The position numbers and the translations under genes are program-made. From Ancylobacter novellus (GTDB taxonomy: Bacteria > Pseudomonadota > Alphaproteobacteria > Rhizobiales > Xanthobacteraceae): a stretch of 53,036 bases of DNA. This document shows, piece by piece, positions 43,511 to 53,036 of the stretch. The stretch spans positions 1 to 53,036 of the forward strand of contig QFQD01000046.1 in assembly GCA_003241485.1 (NCBI GenBank). The letters are read 5' to 3'. Below the pieces are notes generated by a model. That model made no database searches. It saw nothing but the letters and a program-made list of their open reading frames with translations, and was not told where the DNA came from. Position 1 is the stretch's first letter; each line of letters starts with the position of its first letter.

Positions 43511-43525
43511 CGATTTGCCAAATCG
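43511..43525. promoter_or_regulatory. Palindrome in the ccoN leader
   Basis: CGATTTGCCAAATCG has 6-bp perfect arms around GCC. It lies 26 bases ahead of the ccoN start and downstream of the expected transcription start, where a repressor or RNA hairpin could modulate the operon. No known regulator is assigned. Confidence 0.3.
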
Positions 43526-43550
43526 AACCGATCGGGGCGTGGAGGATCGC

Positions 43551-45233
43551 ATGTCGGAACCGGATAGCTACGCCGCCGTGAAGAGCGTGCAGAAGAGCCT
43601 GACCTTCGGAGAGGGAGGGCTCGCCGTCGTCTTCGCTCTCCTCGCGCTGGGCTGCATCACCGTGGCGGCCAAGGCGCAGGACAGCGCCTATGCCTTCCAC
43701 GCCTATCTCTCGGCCTTTGCGAGCCTGGCGAGCGTGTTCGTCATTCTCAACCGCTACATCGACCGCCCGGCCGCGCTGCCGGCGCGGGAGATCGAGGGCA
43801 AGCCGAACTACAATTTCGGCCCGGTGAAGTTCGCCACCCTCGCGGCGGTGTTCTGGGGCATCGCCGGCTTCCTGATCGGCGTCATCATCGCCTTCCAGCT
43901 CGCCTTCCCGGTGCTGAACTTCGACCTGCCCTGGACCGCCTTCGGCCGGCTGCGCCCGCTGCACACCTCCGCGGTGATCTTCGCCTTCGGCGGCAACGTG
44001 CTGCTGGCGACGTCGTTCTACGTGGTGCAGCGCACCTCGCGGGCCCGGCTCGCCGGCTATCTCGCGCCGTGGTTCGTGGTGCTCGGCTATAACTTCTTCA
44101 TCGTCATCGCCGGCACGGGCTATCTGCTCGGCATCACCCAGGGCAAGGAATACGCCGAGCCGGAATGGTATGCCGACCTGTGGCTGACGATCGTGTGGGT
44201 GACCTATCTGCTGGTGTTCCTCGCCACGCTGTGGCGCCGCCGCGAACCCCACATCTATGTGGCGAACTGGTTCTACCTCGCCTTCATCGTCACCATCGCC
44301 GTGCTGCACCTCGGCAACAATGCCAGCGTGCCGATCTCGGTGTTCTCGCCCAAGTCCTACATCGTCTGGTCGGGCGTGCAGGATGCGATGGTGCAGTGGT
44401 GGTACGGCCATAACGCGGTCGGCTTCTTCCTGACCGCCGGCTTCCTCGCCATCATGTACTACTTCATCCCCAAGCGGGCCGACCGGCCGGTCTATTCCTA
44501 CCGGCTGTCGATCATCCACTTCTGGGCGATCATCTTCCTCTACATCTGGGCCGGCCCGCACCACCTGCACTACACCGCGCTGCCGGACTGGGCGCAGACG
44601 CTGGGCATGACCTTCTCGATCATGCTGTGGATGCCCTCCTGGGGCGGCATGATCAACGGCCTGATGACGCTCTCGGGCGCGTGGGACAAGCTGCGCACCG
44701 ACCCGGTGCTGCGCCTCATGGTGGTGTCGGTCGCCTTCTACGGCATGGCCACCTTCGAGGGGCCGCTGATGTCGGTGAAGGCGGTGAACTCGCTGTCGCA
44801 CTACACCGACTGGACCATCGGCCATGTGCATGCCGGCGCGCTGGGCTGGGTCGCCTACATCTCCTTCGGCGCCATCTACTGCCTGGTGCCGTGGCTGTGG
44901 CAGAAGCGCGAGCTGTACTCGCTCAAGCTGGTGAACTGGCACTTCTGGATCTCGACGATCGGCATCGTCTTCTACATCTCGTCGATGTGGGTGGCGGGCA
45001 TCCTGCAGGGCCTGATGTGGCGCGCCTACACCTCGCTCGGCTTCCTCGAATACTCGTTCATCGAGACCGTCGAGGCGATGCACCCCTTCTACATCATCCG
45101 CGCTCTGGGCGGCGTGCTGTTCCTGATCGGCGCCCTGCTGATGGCCTTCAACATCTACATGACCATCCGCCAGCCGGGCACGGTCGAGGCCGACACGAGC
45201 GCGCGCACCCCTTCCCTTGTGCCGGCTGAGTGA
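43551..45233 (+). CDS. ccoN: cbb3-type cytochrome c oxidase subunit I
   Basis: The catalytic subunit, a heme-copper oxidase that reduces O2 with high affinity at the inner membrane. The 560 residues contain about 12 hydrophobic helices. Conserved features are the low-spin heme region FGRLRPLHTSAVIFAFGGN, the metal-ligand segment VQWWYGHNAVGFFLTAGFLA, the copper histidines AGPHHLHYTALPDW and the late helix HVHAGALGWVAYISFGAIY. The start at 43551 has GGAGG five bases ahead; the frame opens earlier, but only this start is well placed. First gene of ccoNOQP. Confidence 0.98.
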   Translation: MSEPDSYAAVKSVQKSLTFGEGGLAVVFALLALGCITVAAKAQDSAYAFHAYLSAFASLASVFVILNRYIDRPAALPAREIEGKPNYNFGPVKFATLAAVFWGIAGFLIGVIIAFQLAFPVLNFDLPWTAFGRLRPLHTSAVIFAFGGNVLLATSFYVVQRTSRARLAGYLAPWFVVLGYNFFIVIAGTGYLLGITQGKEYAEPEWYADLWLTIVWVTYLLVFLATLWRRREPHIYVANWFYLAFIVTIAVLHLGNNASVPISVFSPKSYIVWSGVQDAMVQWWYGHNAVGFFLTAGFLAIMYYFIPKRADRPVYSYRLSIIHFWAIIFLYIWAGPHHLHYTALPDWAQTLGMTFSIMLWMPSWGGMINGLMTLSGAWDKLRTDPVLRLMVVSVAFYGMATFEGPLMSVKAVNSLSHYTDWTIGHVHAGALGWVAYISFGAIYCLVPWLWQKRELYSLKLVNWHFWISTIGIVFYISSMWVAGILQGLMWRAYTSLGFLEYSFIETVEAMHPFYIIRALGGVLFLIGALLMAFNIYMTIRQPGTVEADTSARTPSLVPAE

Positions 45234-45244
45234 GGACAAAAACC

Positions 45245-46000
45245 ATGGCTGAAGCAGCCGCACACAAGAAGTCGCTCTGGTCCCGGCATGCCATCTTCGA
45301 GAAGAACTCGATCCTGCTGGTCCTCGGCATCCTGATCGTCATCTCGATCGGCGGTCTGGTGGAGATCGTGCCACTCTTCTACCTGAAGAGCACCATCGAG
45401 AAGGTCTCCGGCGTGCGTCCCTGGACGCCGCTGGAACTGGCCGGGCGCAACATCTACGTCCGCGAGGGCTGCTACAACTGCCACTCGCAGATGATCCGCC
45501 CGCTGCGTGACGAGGTGGAGCGCTACGGCCACTACTCGCTGGCGGCCGAGAGCATGTATGACCGCCCGTTCCAGTGGGGCTCCAAGCGCACGGGCCCGGA
45601 TCTCGCCCGCGTCGGCAACAAGTACTCCGACGAATGGCAGCGCCAGCACCTTGCCGATCCGCGTTCGGTGGTGCCGGGCTCGATCATGCCGGGCTATCCC
45701 TTCCTCGCGCAGACGCCGCTGAAATACGAGAACATCGGCGAGGACCTCGCGGTCAACGCGCTGATGGGCGTGCCCTATACCGACGAGATGAAGGAAAGCG
45801 CCCTGGCGGACCTGCGCCTGCAGGCGAGCGCGGACGGCGACGCGGCCGAGCTGCAGAAGCGCTACCCCGGCGCGCAGGTGCGCGATTTCGACGGCAATTC
45901 CAAGGTCGTGTCCGAAGCCGACGCGCTGATCGCCTATCTGCAGGCGCTCGGCACCATGGTCGACTTCAAGCTCTACGACGACAAGGCGAACATCCGCTGA
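45245..46000 (+). CDS. ccoO: cbb3-type cytochrome c oxidase subunit II (monoheme)
   Basis: A 251-residue membrane-anchored monoheme cytochrome c that passes electrons to CcoN. One N-terminal helix (NSILLVLGILIVISIGGLVE), then the heme motif CYNCH (residues 76-80) followed by SQMIRPLRDEVERYGHYSLA and FQWGSKRTGPDLARVGNKYS, with a distal Met ligand in SIMPGYPFL. The start at 45245 (MAEAAAHKKS) has GAGGA nine bases ahead. It begins 11 bases after ccoN. Confidence 0.97.
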   Translation: MAEAAAHKKSLWSRHAIFEKNSILLVLGILIVISIGGLVEIVPLFYLKSTIEKVSGVRPWTPLELAGRNIYVREGCYNCHSQMIRPLRDEVERYGHYSLAAESMYDRPFQWGSKRTGPDLARVGNKYSDEWQRQHLADPRSVVPGSIMPGYPFLAQTPLKYENIGEDLAVNALMGVPYTDEMKESALADLRLQASADGDAAELQKRYPGAQVRDFDGNSKVVSEADALIAYLQALGTMVDFKLYDDKANIR

Positions 46001-46011
46001 GGAGGCATGAG

Positions 46012-46167
46012 ATGAACGAGACCTATCGCGCCTTCGCGGAGTTCGCCCAGACCTGGGGGCTCCTCTACTTCGTCGGCATTTTCCTGTGCGTGCTGTTCTA
46101 CGCGCTCGCTCCGAGCCGCAAGCAGCAGTTCGAGGAAGCCGCCCGCATGCCTCTGAGCGAGGACTGA
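46012..46167 (+). CDS. ccoQ: cbb3-type cytochrome c oxidase subunit IV (CcoQ)
   Basis: A tiny 51-residue single-helix subunit that stabilises the complex. Sequence: MNETYRAFAEFAQTWG, then helix LLYFVGIFLCVLFYAL and a polar tail. GAGGAGGCA lies just upstream of the ATG. It fits exactly between ccoO (11-base gap) and ccoP (4-base gap). The position and topology make the call secure despite its size. Confidence 0.95.
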   Translation: MNETYRAFAEFAQTWGLLYFVGIFLCVLFYALAPSRKQQFEEAARMPLSED

Positions 46168-46171
46168 GACC

Positions 46172-47071
46172 ATGGCCGACATTCACGCGCCCGACGCGCA
46201 CAAGAACGAAGTCGATGCCGTTACCGGCGTCACGACGACCGGCCACGAGTGGGACGGCATCCGCGAACTGAACAACCCGCTGCCGCGCTGGTGGCTGTGG
46301 ACCTTCTATGCCTGCATCCTGTGGTCGGTGCTGTACTGGATCGCCTACCCGGCCTGGCCGATGGTCTCCAACTACACCTATGGCGTGCTCGGCTGGAAGT
46401 CGCGCGACGCCGTGCAGGTGCAGCTCGCGGACCTGCGGGCCCAGCGCGCGGTGTTCGCCGACAAGCTCGCGTCGGCCTCGCTGGAGCAGATCGAGGCCAA
46501 TCCGGAGCTGCTGACCTTCGCCCGCGCACAGGGCCGGGCCGCGTTCGGCGACAATTGCGCGCCGTGCCACGGCTCGGGCGCCGCCGGATCCAAGGGCTAT
46601 CCGAACCTGAACGACGACGACTGGCTGTGGGGCGGCTCGCTGGAGCAGGTGCAGCAGACCATTCTGCACGGCATCCGCTCCAACGACCCGGACGCGCATG
46701 TCGGCGACATGCTCGCCTTCGGCCGTGACGGCATCCTGCAGCGGCCGGACATCGTCGCGGTGGCGGACTATGTGCGCTCGCTGTCGAACCTGCCCGTGCC
46801 GGCCGGCGTTACGCCGGACCTCGCCAAGGGCAAGGAAGTGTTCGCCGCCAACTGCGCCGCCTGCCATGGCGACGAAGGCAAGGGCAACCCGGAACTCGGC
46901 GCGCCGAACCTGACGGACGGCATCTGGCTCTACGGTTCCGACCGCGACACGGTGATCGCCTCGATCACCAATGGCCGCGCCGGCATCATGCCGGCCTGGG
47001 CGGGGCGCCTCGACGGCAGCACGATCAAGGCGCTGACCGTCTATGTCCACTCGCTGGGCGGCGGCAAGTAA
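46172..47071 (+). CDS. ccoP: cbb3-type cytochrome c oxidase subunit III (diheme)
   Basis: A 299-residue membrane-anchored diheme cytochrome c that receives electrons from the bc1 complex or soluble cytochromes. One membrane helix (about residues 40-65, WWLWTFYACILWSVLYWIAY) is followed by two periplasmic cytochrome domains with CAPCH at 129-133 and CAACH at 228-232, and methionine-ligand regions HVGDMLAFG and AGIMPAWAG. The N terminus HEWDGIRELNNPLPRWWLW is the family hallmark. Last structural gene of ccoNOQP. Confidence 0.98.
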   Translation: MADIHAPDAHKNEVDAVTGVTTTGHEWDGIRELNNPLPRWWLWTFYACILWSVLYWIAYPAWPMVSNYTYGVLGWKSRDAVQVQLADLRAQRAVFADKLASASLEQIEANPELLTFARAQGRAAFGDNCAPCHGSGAAGSKGYPNLNDDDWLWGGSLEQVQQTILHGIRSNDPDAHVGDMLAFGRDGILQRPDIVAVADYVRSLSNLPVPAGVTPDLAKGKEVFAANCAACHGDEGKGNPELGAPNLTDGIWLYGSDRDTVIASITNGRAGIMPAWAGRLDGSTIKALTVYVHSLGGGK

Positions 47072-47114
47072 GACGGCCCTCAAGACGGCCGGAAGAACGA
47101 CGGCCTTGTGTCAC

Positions 47115-47149
47115 ATGCGGCGGGGCGCCCCAGCGGCGCGCCGCCGCAT
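47115..47149 (+). terminator. Strong hairpin between ccoP and ccoG
   Basis: The 15-base arms ATGCGGCGGGGCGCC (47115-47129) and GGCGCGCCGCCGCAT (47135-47149) pair with one mismatch around a 5-base loop in the 162-base ccoP-ccoG gap. Only a short T stretch follows (CATTTTCCC), so partial termination or 3'-end protection of the ccoNOQP message is more likely than full termination. Confidence 0.5.
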
Positions 47150-47233
47150 AAGCATTTTCCCGCCCGGCAACACCCGGATCGAAGGCGTAGTTTCGACCGC
47201 CTAAAAGGAGCTGTCCGTGGTTCGGGGATTGAA

Positions 47234-48694
47234 ATGAACGTGGCGACCAAGGTGCAACCGGTACAGGGGGACGACGACGCCCCGCTCTATGAGGCACGCC
47301 GGAAGATCTATCCGATCGCGGTGCACGGCACGTTCCGCCGGATCAAGTGGACGCTGCTGCTCATCACGCTGGGCATCTATTATCTCACGCCCTTCATCCG
47401 CTGGGACCGCGGGCCGAACGCGCCCTCGCAGGCGGTGCTGGTCGATCTGGTGAACGGGCGCTTCTACTTCTTCTTCATCGAGATCTGGCCGCAGGAAATC
47501 TACTACGTCACCGGCCTGCTGATCCTCGCCGCGCTGACGCTGTTCCTGATGAACGCCGTCGCCGGCCGGCTGTGGTGCGGCTATCTCTGTCCGCAGACCG
47601 TGTGGACCGACCTGTTCCAGGCCATCGAGCGCATGGTCGAGGGCGACCCGCGCCAGCGCCGCGAGAAGCTGAAGACCGCCACCAAGGCGCAGCGCACCTT
47701 CGAGTTCGTCGCCAAGCATTTCCTCTGGCTGATGGTGGCCTGGTGGACCGGCGGCGCCTGGGTGCTTTATTTCGCCGACGCCCCCACCCTGACCATGCAG
47801 CTGCTGAAGGGCGAGGCGCCGCTGGTCGCCTATCTCTGGATCGGCATCCTCACCTTCACCACCTATGTGTTCGCCGGCCTCATGCGCGAGCAGGTGTGCA
47901 CCTATATGTGCCCGTGGCCGCGCATCCAGGCCGCGCTGACCGACGAATACGCCTACAACGTCACCTATCGCTATGACCGCGGCGAGCCGCGCGGTTCGCT
48001 CAAGAAGGCCGAGGCGCTGAAGCTGCAGGGCCTGCCGGCGGGCGACTGCGTCGACTGCCGCCAGTGCGTCGCGGCCTGCCCGACCGGGGTCGACATCCGG
48101 CTCGGCAGCCAGCTCTCCTGCGTGCAGTGCGGCCTGTGCATCGACGCCTGCGACACGGTGATGAACAAGGTCGGCCGCCCCACCGGGCTGATCGCCTACG
48201 ATACCGAGATGAACGTGCAGCGCCGCATCAAGGGCCTGCCGCCGGTGCACAAATTCGTCCGCCCGCGCACCGTGCTCTATGCCGCGCTCATCGTCATCAT
48301 CGGCGGCGTCATGGTCGCGACGCTGGCGACCCGCGGCTCGGAGAGCGTCGCCGTCATCCATGACCGCAACCCGCTCTTCGTGCAGCTGTCCGACGGCTCG
48401 ATCCGCAACGCCTATACGGTGCGGCTGGTCAACAAGCAGCCGCTGCCGCGCCGCTTCGCCATCGCGGTGGACGGCGTGCCGGACGCGAAGGTCGAGGTGA
48501 CGGGCGCGGTGTCGACGGTCGAGGACGGGCGCCCGGTGGTCGAGGTCGGTCCCGACCAGACCTATGAGGTGCGCGTGCTGGTCTCGACCCACGCCAAGCT
48601 GCCGGCCAACGCCTCGCTCGGCATGAGCTTCCACATCACCGACGTCGCCGGCGGCGAGACCACGTCGGCACCCGATCACTTCAAGGGTCCCTGA
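47234..48694 (+). CDS. ccoG: Cytochrome c oxidase accessory protein CcoG (FixG)
   Basis: A polyferredoxin-like membrane protein implicated in cupric reductase activity and cbb3 assembly. The 486 residues include several helices, WCGYLCPQTVWTDLF and CTYMCPWPRIQAAL typical of NapH/FixG-type proteins, then two 4Fe-4S sets, CVDCRQCVAACPTGVDIRLG and CVQCGLCIDACDTV. A C-terminal immunoglobulin-like domain follows (HDRNPLFVQLSDGSIRNAYT). The start is placed at ATG 47234 with GGGGA ahead; a better AAAAGGAG lies 24 bases upstream, but no in-frame start codon matches it. Confidence 0.96.
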   Translation: MNVATKVQPVQGDDDAPLYEARRKIYPIAVHGTFRRIKWTLLLITLGIYYLTPFIRWDRGPNAPSQAVLVDLVNGRFYFFFIEIWPQEIYYVTGLLILAALTLFLMNAVAGRLWCGYLCPQTVWTDLFQAIERMVEGDPRQRREKLKTATKAQRTFEFVAKHFLWLMVAWWTGGAWVLYFADAPTLTMQLLKGEAPLVAYLWIGILTFTTYVFAGLMREQVCTYMCPWPRIQAALTDEYAYNVTYRYDRGEPRGSLKKAEALKLQGLPAGDCVDCRQCVAACPTGVDIRLGSQLSCVQCGLCIDACDTVMNKVGRPTGLIAYDTEMNVQRRIKGLPPVHKFVRPRTVLYAALIVIIGGVMVATLATRGSESVAVIHDRNPLFVQLSDGSIRNAYTVRLVNKQPLPRRFAIAVDGVPDAKVEVTGAVSTVEDGRPVVEVGPDQTYEVRVLVSTHAKLPANASLGMSFHITDVAGGETTSAPDHFKGP

Positions 48695-48709
48695 ACCCGG
48701 AGGATACGC

Positions 48710-49225
48710 ATGGCCGCGCCCCTTTCCGGCGAACTTTCTCGCCGTCCCACCCCTGCGAAAGCTGGCCGTCCGCTCACCGGCCGCACCGTGCTCGCCTGCT
48801 TCCTCGGCTTCTTCGGCGTCGTCTTCACCGCCAATTTCTTCCTGGTGCGCGCGGCGATGACGAGCTTTGGCGGAGTGGAGACCGAAAGCTCCTACAAGGC
48901 GGGGCTGGCCTTCCGGCAGGAAAGCGAGGCCGCCGCCGCGCAGGCCAGGCTGCACTGGCAGGTCGACGCGCATATCGAGCCGGGCCGGCTCGACATCTCC
49001 GCGCGCGACGCGCAGGGGCTCCCGCTGACCGACGTCGCCCTGAGCGCCGCGCTGCATCACCCCACCGACCGCCGGTTCGACGTGACGCTCGATCCGGTGC
49101 AGCTGGCGGCCGGGCAGTGGCGCGCCAGCGACGCCGTGACTTCGGGCCAGTGGGAGCTGGTCATCGAGCTGAGCCGGGACGGCGAGCGCCTGTTCCGCTC
49201 CACCAACCGGGTTCTCGTGCGCTAG
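48710..49225 (+). CDS. ccoH: FixH/CcoH family protein
   Basis: A small assembly factor of cbb3 oxidase, 171 residues. A basic leader is followed by one membrane helix (GRTVLACFLGFFGVVFTANF) and a periplasmic domain with FLVRAAMTSFGGVETESSYK, the family hallmark, and HPTDRRFDVTLDPVQLAAGQ. The Shine-Dalgarno GGAGG lies upstream of the ATG. It begins 15 bases after ccoG, within the ccoGHIS operon. Confidence 0.95.
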   Translation: MAAPLSGELSRRPTPAKAGRPLTGRTVLACFLGFFGVVFTANFFLVRAAMTSFGGVETESSYKAGLAFRQESEAAAAQARLHWQVDAHIEPGRLDISARDAQGLPLTDVALSAALHHPTDRRFDVTLDPVQLAAGQWRASDAVTSGQWELVIELSRDGERLFRSTNRVLVR

Positions 49226-49237
49226 GGACGGTCGCCC

Positions 49238-51474
<2,237 letters not shown>

Positions 51475-51478
<4 letters not shown>

Positions 51479-51651
51479 GCGTGCTGCTCTATCTCGTGCC
51501 GGCGGCGCTGAGCCTCGGGCTCATGGGCCTTGCCGCCTTCATGTGGTCGCTGCGTTCGGGCCAGTATGAGGACATGGAGGGCGCGGCGGTGCGCGTGCTC
51601 AGCGACGACGACCTCGCGGACGTGCCCGCACGGACACCGGGGCACAAATGA
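51475..51651 (+). CDS. ccoS: cbb3-type cytochrome oxidase assembly protein CcoS (FixS)
   Basis: A 58-residue single-helix protein needed for cofactor insertion into cbb3 oxidase. The helix is LLYLVPAALSLGLMGLAAFM, followed by the conserved WSLRSGQYEDMEGAAVRVL and a polar tail. The ATG overlaps the ccoI stop, and its own TGA overlaps the start of the next gene (ATGA at 51648-51651), so all three are translationally coupled. Confidence 0.96.
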
Positions 51652-52766
51652 GCGCGGGCGATTTCTTCGCGGCGGAGGAACAGGCACGGGCCGGGCGGCT
51701 CGGCTGCGCCTGCCCGGAGGACGCCCCGCGCGCGCTGCGCCGCGGCCTCGGCGCGGGCCGGCTCGCGGCGGGCTTCGCGCTCATCGTGCTGGCGCAGGCG
51801 CTGACGCTGGGCGTGCTGCCGCTGGCGGGGGCCATGCTGGCGCCGCGTCCGGCGCTCGACGCCCTGCCGCTCGCGGCATTTCTGGCCGGGGCGGCGGCGG
51901 CGAGCCTGCCGGCGAGCTTCCTGCTCGATGCTTTTGGCCGGCGTGCCGGCTTCGCGCTGGGCGCGAGCCTCGGCGTCGCCGGCGGGCTGATCGCCGCCTA
52001 TGCGATGATGAGCGCCGCCTTCCCGATGCTGGTGCTGGGGGCCGCCTGGCTGGGCGCGGCGCAGGGCTTCGGCCTGTTCTACCGCCACGCCGCCGCCTTC
52101 GGCGCGGGAGCGGGCGGGCAGGGCCCGGCGATGGCGCGGCTGCTCGGTGCCGGCGCGCTGGCCGGGCTGATCGGGCCGGTGCTGGCGGGCGAGGCGGAGG
52201 CGCTGGCCGTGCCCTACACCTTTGCCGGAACGCTGATGCTGGCCGCGCTGGCGCAGCTCGGCGCGCTCGCTTTCGCGGTGAGCCTGCCGGAAGCGCGCTT
52301 CTCCCATGCCGAGCTGACGGTGGAGGCCATGGGTGCCGCCGTGGCGCCGCGCCCGCTGGCCTGGGGCGCGCTGATCGGCCCGACGCTTGTCGGCGCGCTC
52401 GCCTGGGCGGCGATGACCTCGGCCATGGCGGGGGCGCCGCTGGCCTTCGCCGGCTGCGGCATCGGCGTGCCGCTGATCTCCGGCTTCGTCGCCTGGCATG
52501 TGGTGGCGATGTATGCGCCCGCGCTGGCCGGCGGCCTGCTGGCGAAGCGCTTAGGCGCCGGGCCGCTGGCGCTGGCGGCGCTGGCGCTCTGCCTTGGCGC
52601 GGCGCTGGCGGTGCGGCTCGCGCCCGATGTCGCGGGCATTGCGGCGGCCTTCCTGCTGGTCGGCGCCGGCTGGTCGCTGGCGACGCTCGGCGCGACGCTG
52701 CGCCTGCACGAGCGAGGGGCCCCCTCGCGCCTCCAGCTCGCCGTCCATGACGGCCGCCGTCCATGA
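51648..52766 (+). CDS. MFS transporter resembling copper importer CcoA, inside the cco operon
   Basis: A 372-residue protein with about 12 hydrophobic segments. In the seventh-eighth helix region it carries M256-TSA-M260 and H284-VVA-M288. The MxxxM and HxxxM motifs are 28 residues apart, the same spacing as the Cu-binding M233/M237 and H261/M265 of Rhodobacter capsulatus CcoA. An N-terminal CAC (residues 20-22) is an additional possible metal site. Coupled to ccoS by a 4-base overlap, it probably supplies cytoplasmic copper for CcoI. Copper specificity is inference from motif and context; other MFS cargo cannot be excluded. Slightly short for a 12-helix MFS. Confidence 0.82.
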   Translation: MSAGDFFAAEEQARAGRLGCACPEDAPRALRRGLGAGRLAAGFALIVLAQALTLGVLPLAGAMLAPRPALDALPLAAFLAGAAAASLPASFLLDAFGRRAGFALGASLGVAGGLIAAYAMMSAAFPMLVLGAAWLGAAQGFGLFYRHAAAFGAGAGGQGPAMARLLGAGALAGLIGPVLAGEAEALAVPYTFAGTLMLAALAQLGALAFAVSLPEARFSHAELTVEAMGAAVAPRPLAWGALIGPTLVGALAWAAMTSAMAGAPLAFAGCGIGVPLISGFVAWHVVAMYAPALAGGLLAKRLGAGPLALAALALCLGAALAVRLAPDVAGIAAAFLLVGAGWSLATLGATLRLHERGAPSRLQLAVHDGRRP

Positions 52767-52781
52767 CGGCACCCTGCTGCT

Positions 52782-52808
52782 CGCCGCCCTGGCGGGCGTG
52801 TTTTTGTA
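52782..52808 (+). terminator. Probable terminator of the cco operon
   Basis: CGCCGCC and GGCGGGCG pair imperfectly around CT, and the sequence runs straight into TGTTTTTG, about 15 bases after the MFS stop. The stem is short but GC-rich and the T-tract good. Confidence 0.5.
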
Positions 52809-52821
52809 GGGAATTTCCGTC

Positions 52822-52858
52822 TTCATCCCGGACAGCCGGAGGCTGATCCGGGACCGCG
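52822..52858. repeat. Partial family B repeat
   Basis: TTCATCCCGGACAGCCGGAG followed by GGCTGATCCGGGACCGCG matches the left half of family B; the right half is eroded. It lies downstream of the cco operon. A still shorter fragment (GTCATCCCGGCCCG) is at about 33834, between the oxidase and phnX. Confidence 0.65.
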
Positions 52859-52953
52859 TCACGTTCCAGTGGTTTTGATTCCGCTCAGTTTCGCGGGGGC
52901 GCTCTCCGGCCCGGCAGCGATCGCGGCTCTCGCGGCACGGCTTGACGCTGCGG

Positions 52954-52991
52954 CGATCTTATGTAAGTGATCGTTCACTAACATAAGATCG
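52954..52991. promoter_or_regulatory. 38-bp near-perfect palindrome, TetR-type operator
   Basis: CGATCTTATGT (52954-52964) pairs with ACATAAGATCG (52981-52991), and the inner AGTGA (52966-52970) pairs with TCACT (52975-52979), all centred at 52972.5. The core AGTGA-N4-TCACT is typical of TetR/AcrR operators. It lies just upstream of the next gene and probably controls it and a divergent or nearby regulator. Confidence 0.72.
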
Positions 52992-53003
52992 GGAGTCTGG
53001 ACG

Positions 53004-53036
53004 GTGTTCACGCGGCTCATGTCCACACGGCGCTTC
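53004..53036 (+). CDS. Start of a gene cut by the window edge
   Basis: Only eleven codons are visible: GTG start, then FTRLMSTRRF. GGGAG (52991-52995) lies eight bases ahead, and a second possible start is the ATG at 53019. The basic N terminus behind a TetR-type operator would suit the signal peptide of an efflux-pump adaptor, but the product cannot be identified from this fragment. Confidence 0.35.
   Translation, partial: MFTRLMSTRRF

Overview
The window is a very GC-rich, densely coding bacterial chromosome segment. Gene content points to an alphaproteobacterium of the order Hyphomicrobiales, most likely near Xanthobacteraceae: a split ATP synthase operon (atpI-B-E-F'-F), the HDAC / xseB / dxs / tlyA / RNA-methyltransferase gene set, a RibBX-type riboflavin enzyme, and a complete fixNOQP-fixGHIS (cco) cluster behind a perfect FixK/FNR box. 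The genus cannot be fixed from sequence reading alone. I saw no rRNA, tRNA, CRISPR array, insertion sequence or phage gene.

Layout. 1-5.0 kb: the 3' end of smc, then the Fo part of ATP synthase, closed by a strong terminator. 5.4-9.8 kb: a SleB cell-wall hydrolase, the TsaC/Sua5 tRNA enzyme, a histone-deacetylase-like hydrolase, xseB and a small DUF1284 gene. 9.8-17.7 kb: dxs, tlyA and a TrmA/RlmD-type methyltransferase, interrupted by accessory genes (DUF1272, an ICMT-like methyltransferase, a membrane alpha/beta hydrolase, DUF1097). 17.8-25.9 kb: DUF1194, an HTH-RibB-RibX fusion, aroC, a CorC/HlyC-type transporter, an orphan Flp-like pilin and hrpB. 25.9-29.0 kb: a less GC-rich block of four unrecognised genes in two convergent operons, each preceded by a similar TGTAT-N9/10-ATACA dyad. 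29.1-34.7 kb: a class III aminotransferase, a TPR regulator-like protein, and a phosphonate pair (FAD amine oxidase plus PhnX). 34.9-38.8 kb: hisS, hisZ and hisG. 39.2-43.3 kb: cysG, a UPF0114 membrane protein, an unknown secreted protein, msrA and a small membrane protein. 43.4-52.8 kb: the cbb3 oxidase structural genes (ccoNOQP), the assembly genes (ccoGHIS) and, translationally coupled to ccoS, an MFS protein carrying the MxxxM / HxxxM copper motifs of CcoA. The window closes with a TetR-type palindrome and the first codons of another gene.

Dispersed through the intergenic spaces are two families of palindromic repeats. Family A is about 120 bp and present in both orientations; family B is about 80 bp with GTCATCCCGG / CCGGGATGAC ends. 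Copies sit near 20.1, 34.7, 36.4, 38.8, 39.0 and 52.8 kb, and there is one copy of a RIME/ABC-like rhizobial palindrome at 10.7 kb.

Working together: FixK/FNR control of cco implies microaerobic respiration, with CcoI exporting copper and the MFS protein probably importing it. The FAD oxidase and PhnX form a short route from an aminoethylphosphonate-type compound to acetaldehyde and phosphate without a PhnW transaminase nearby. The most novel material is the 25.9-29.0 kb four-gene block, the HTH-RibBX protein with a possible internal start, and the CcoA-like gene embedded in the cco operon.
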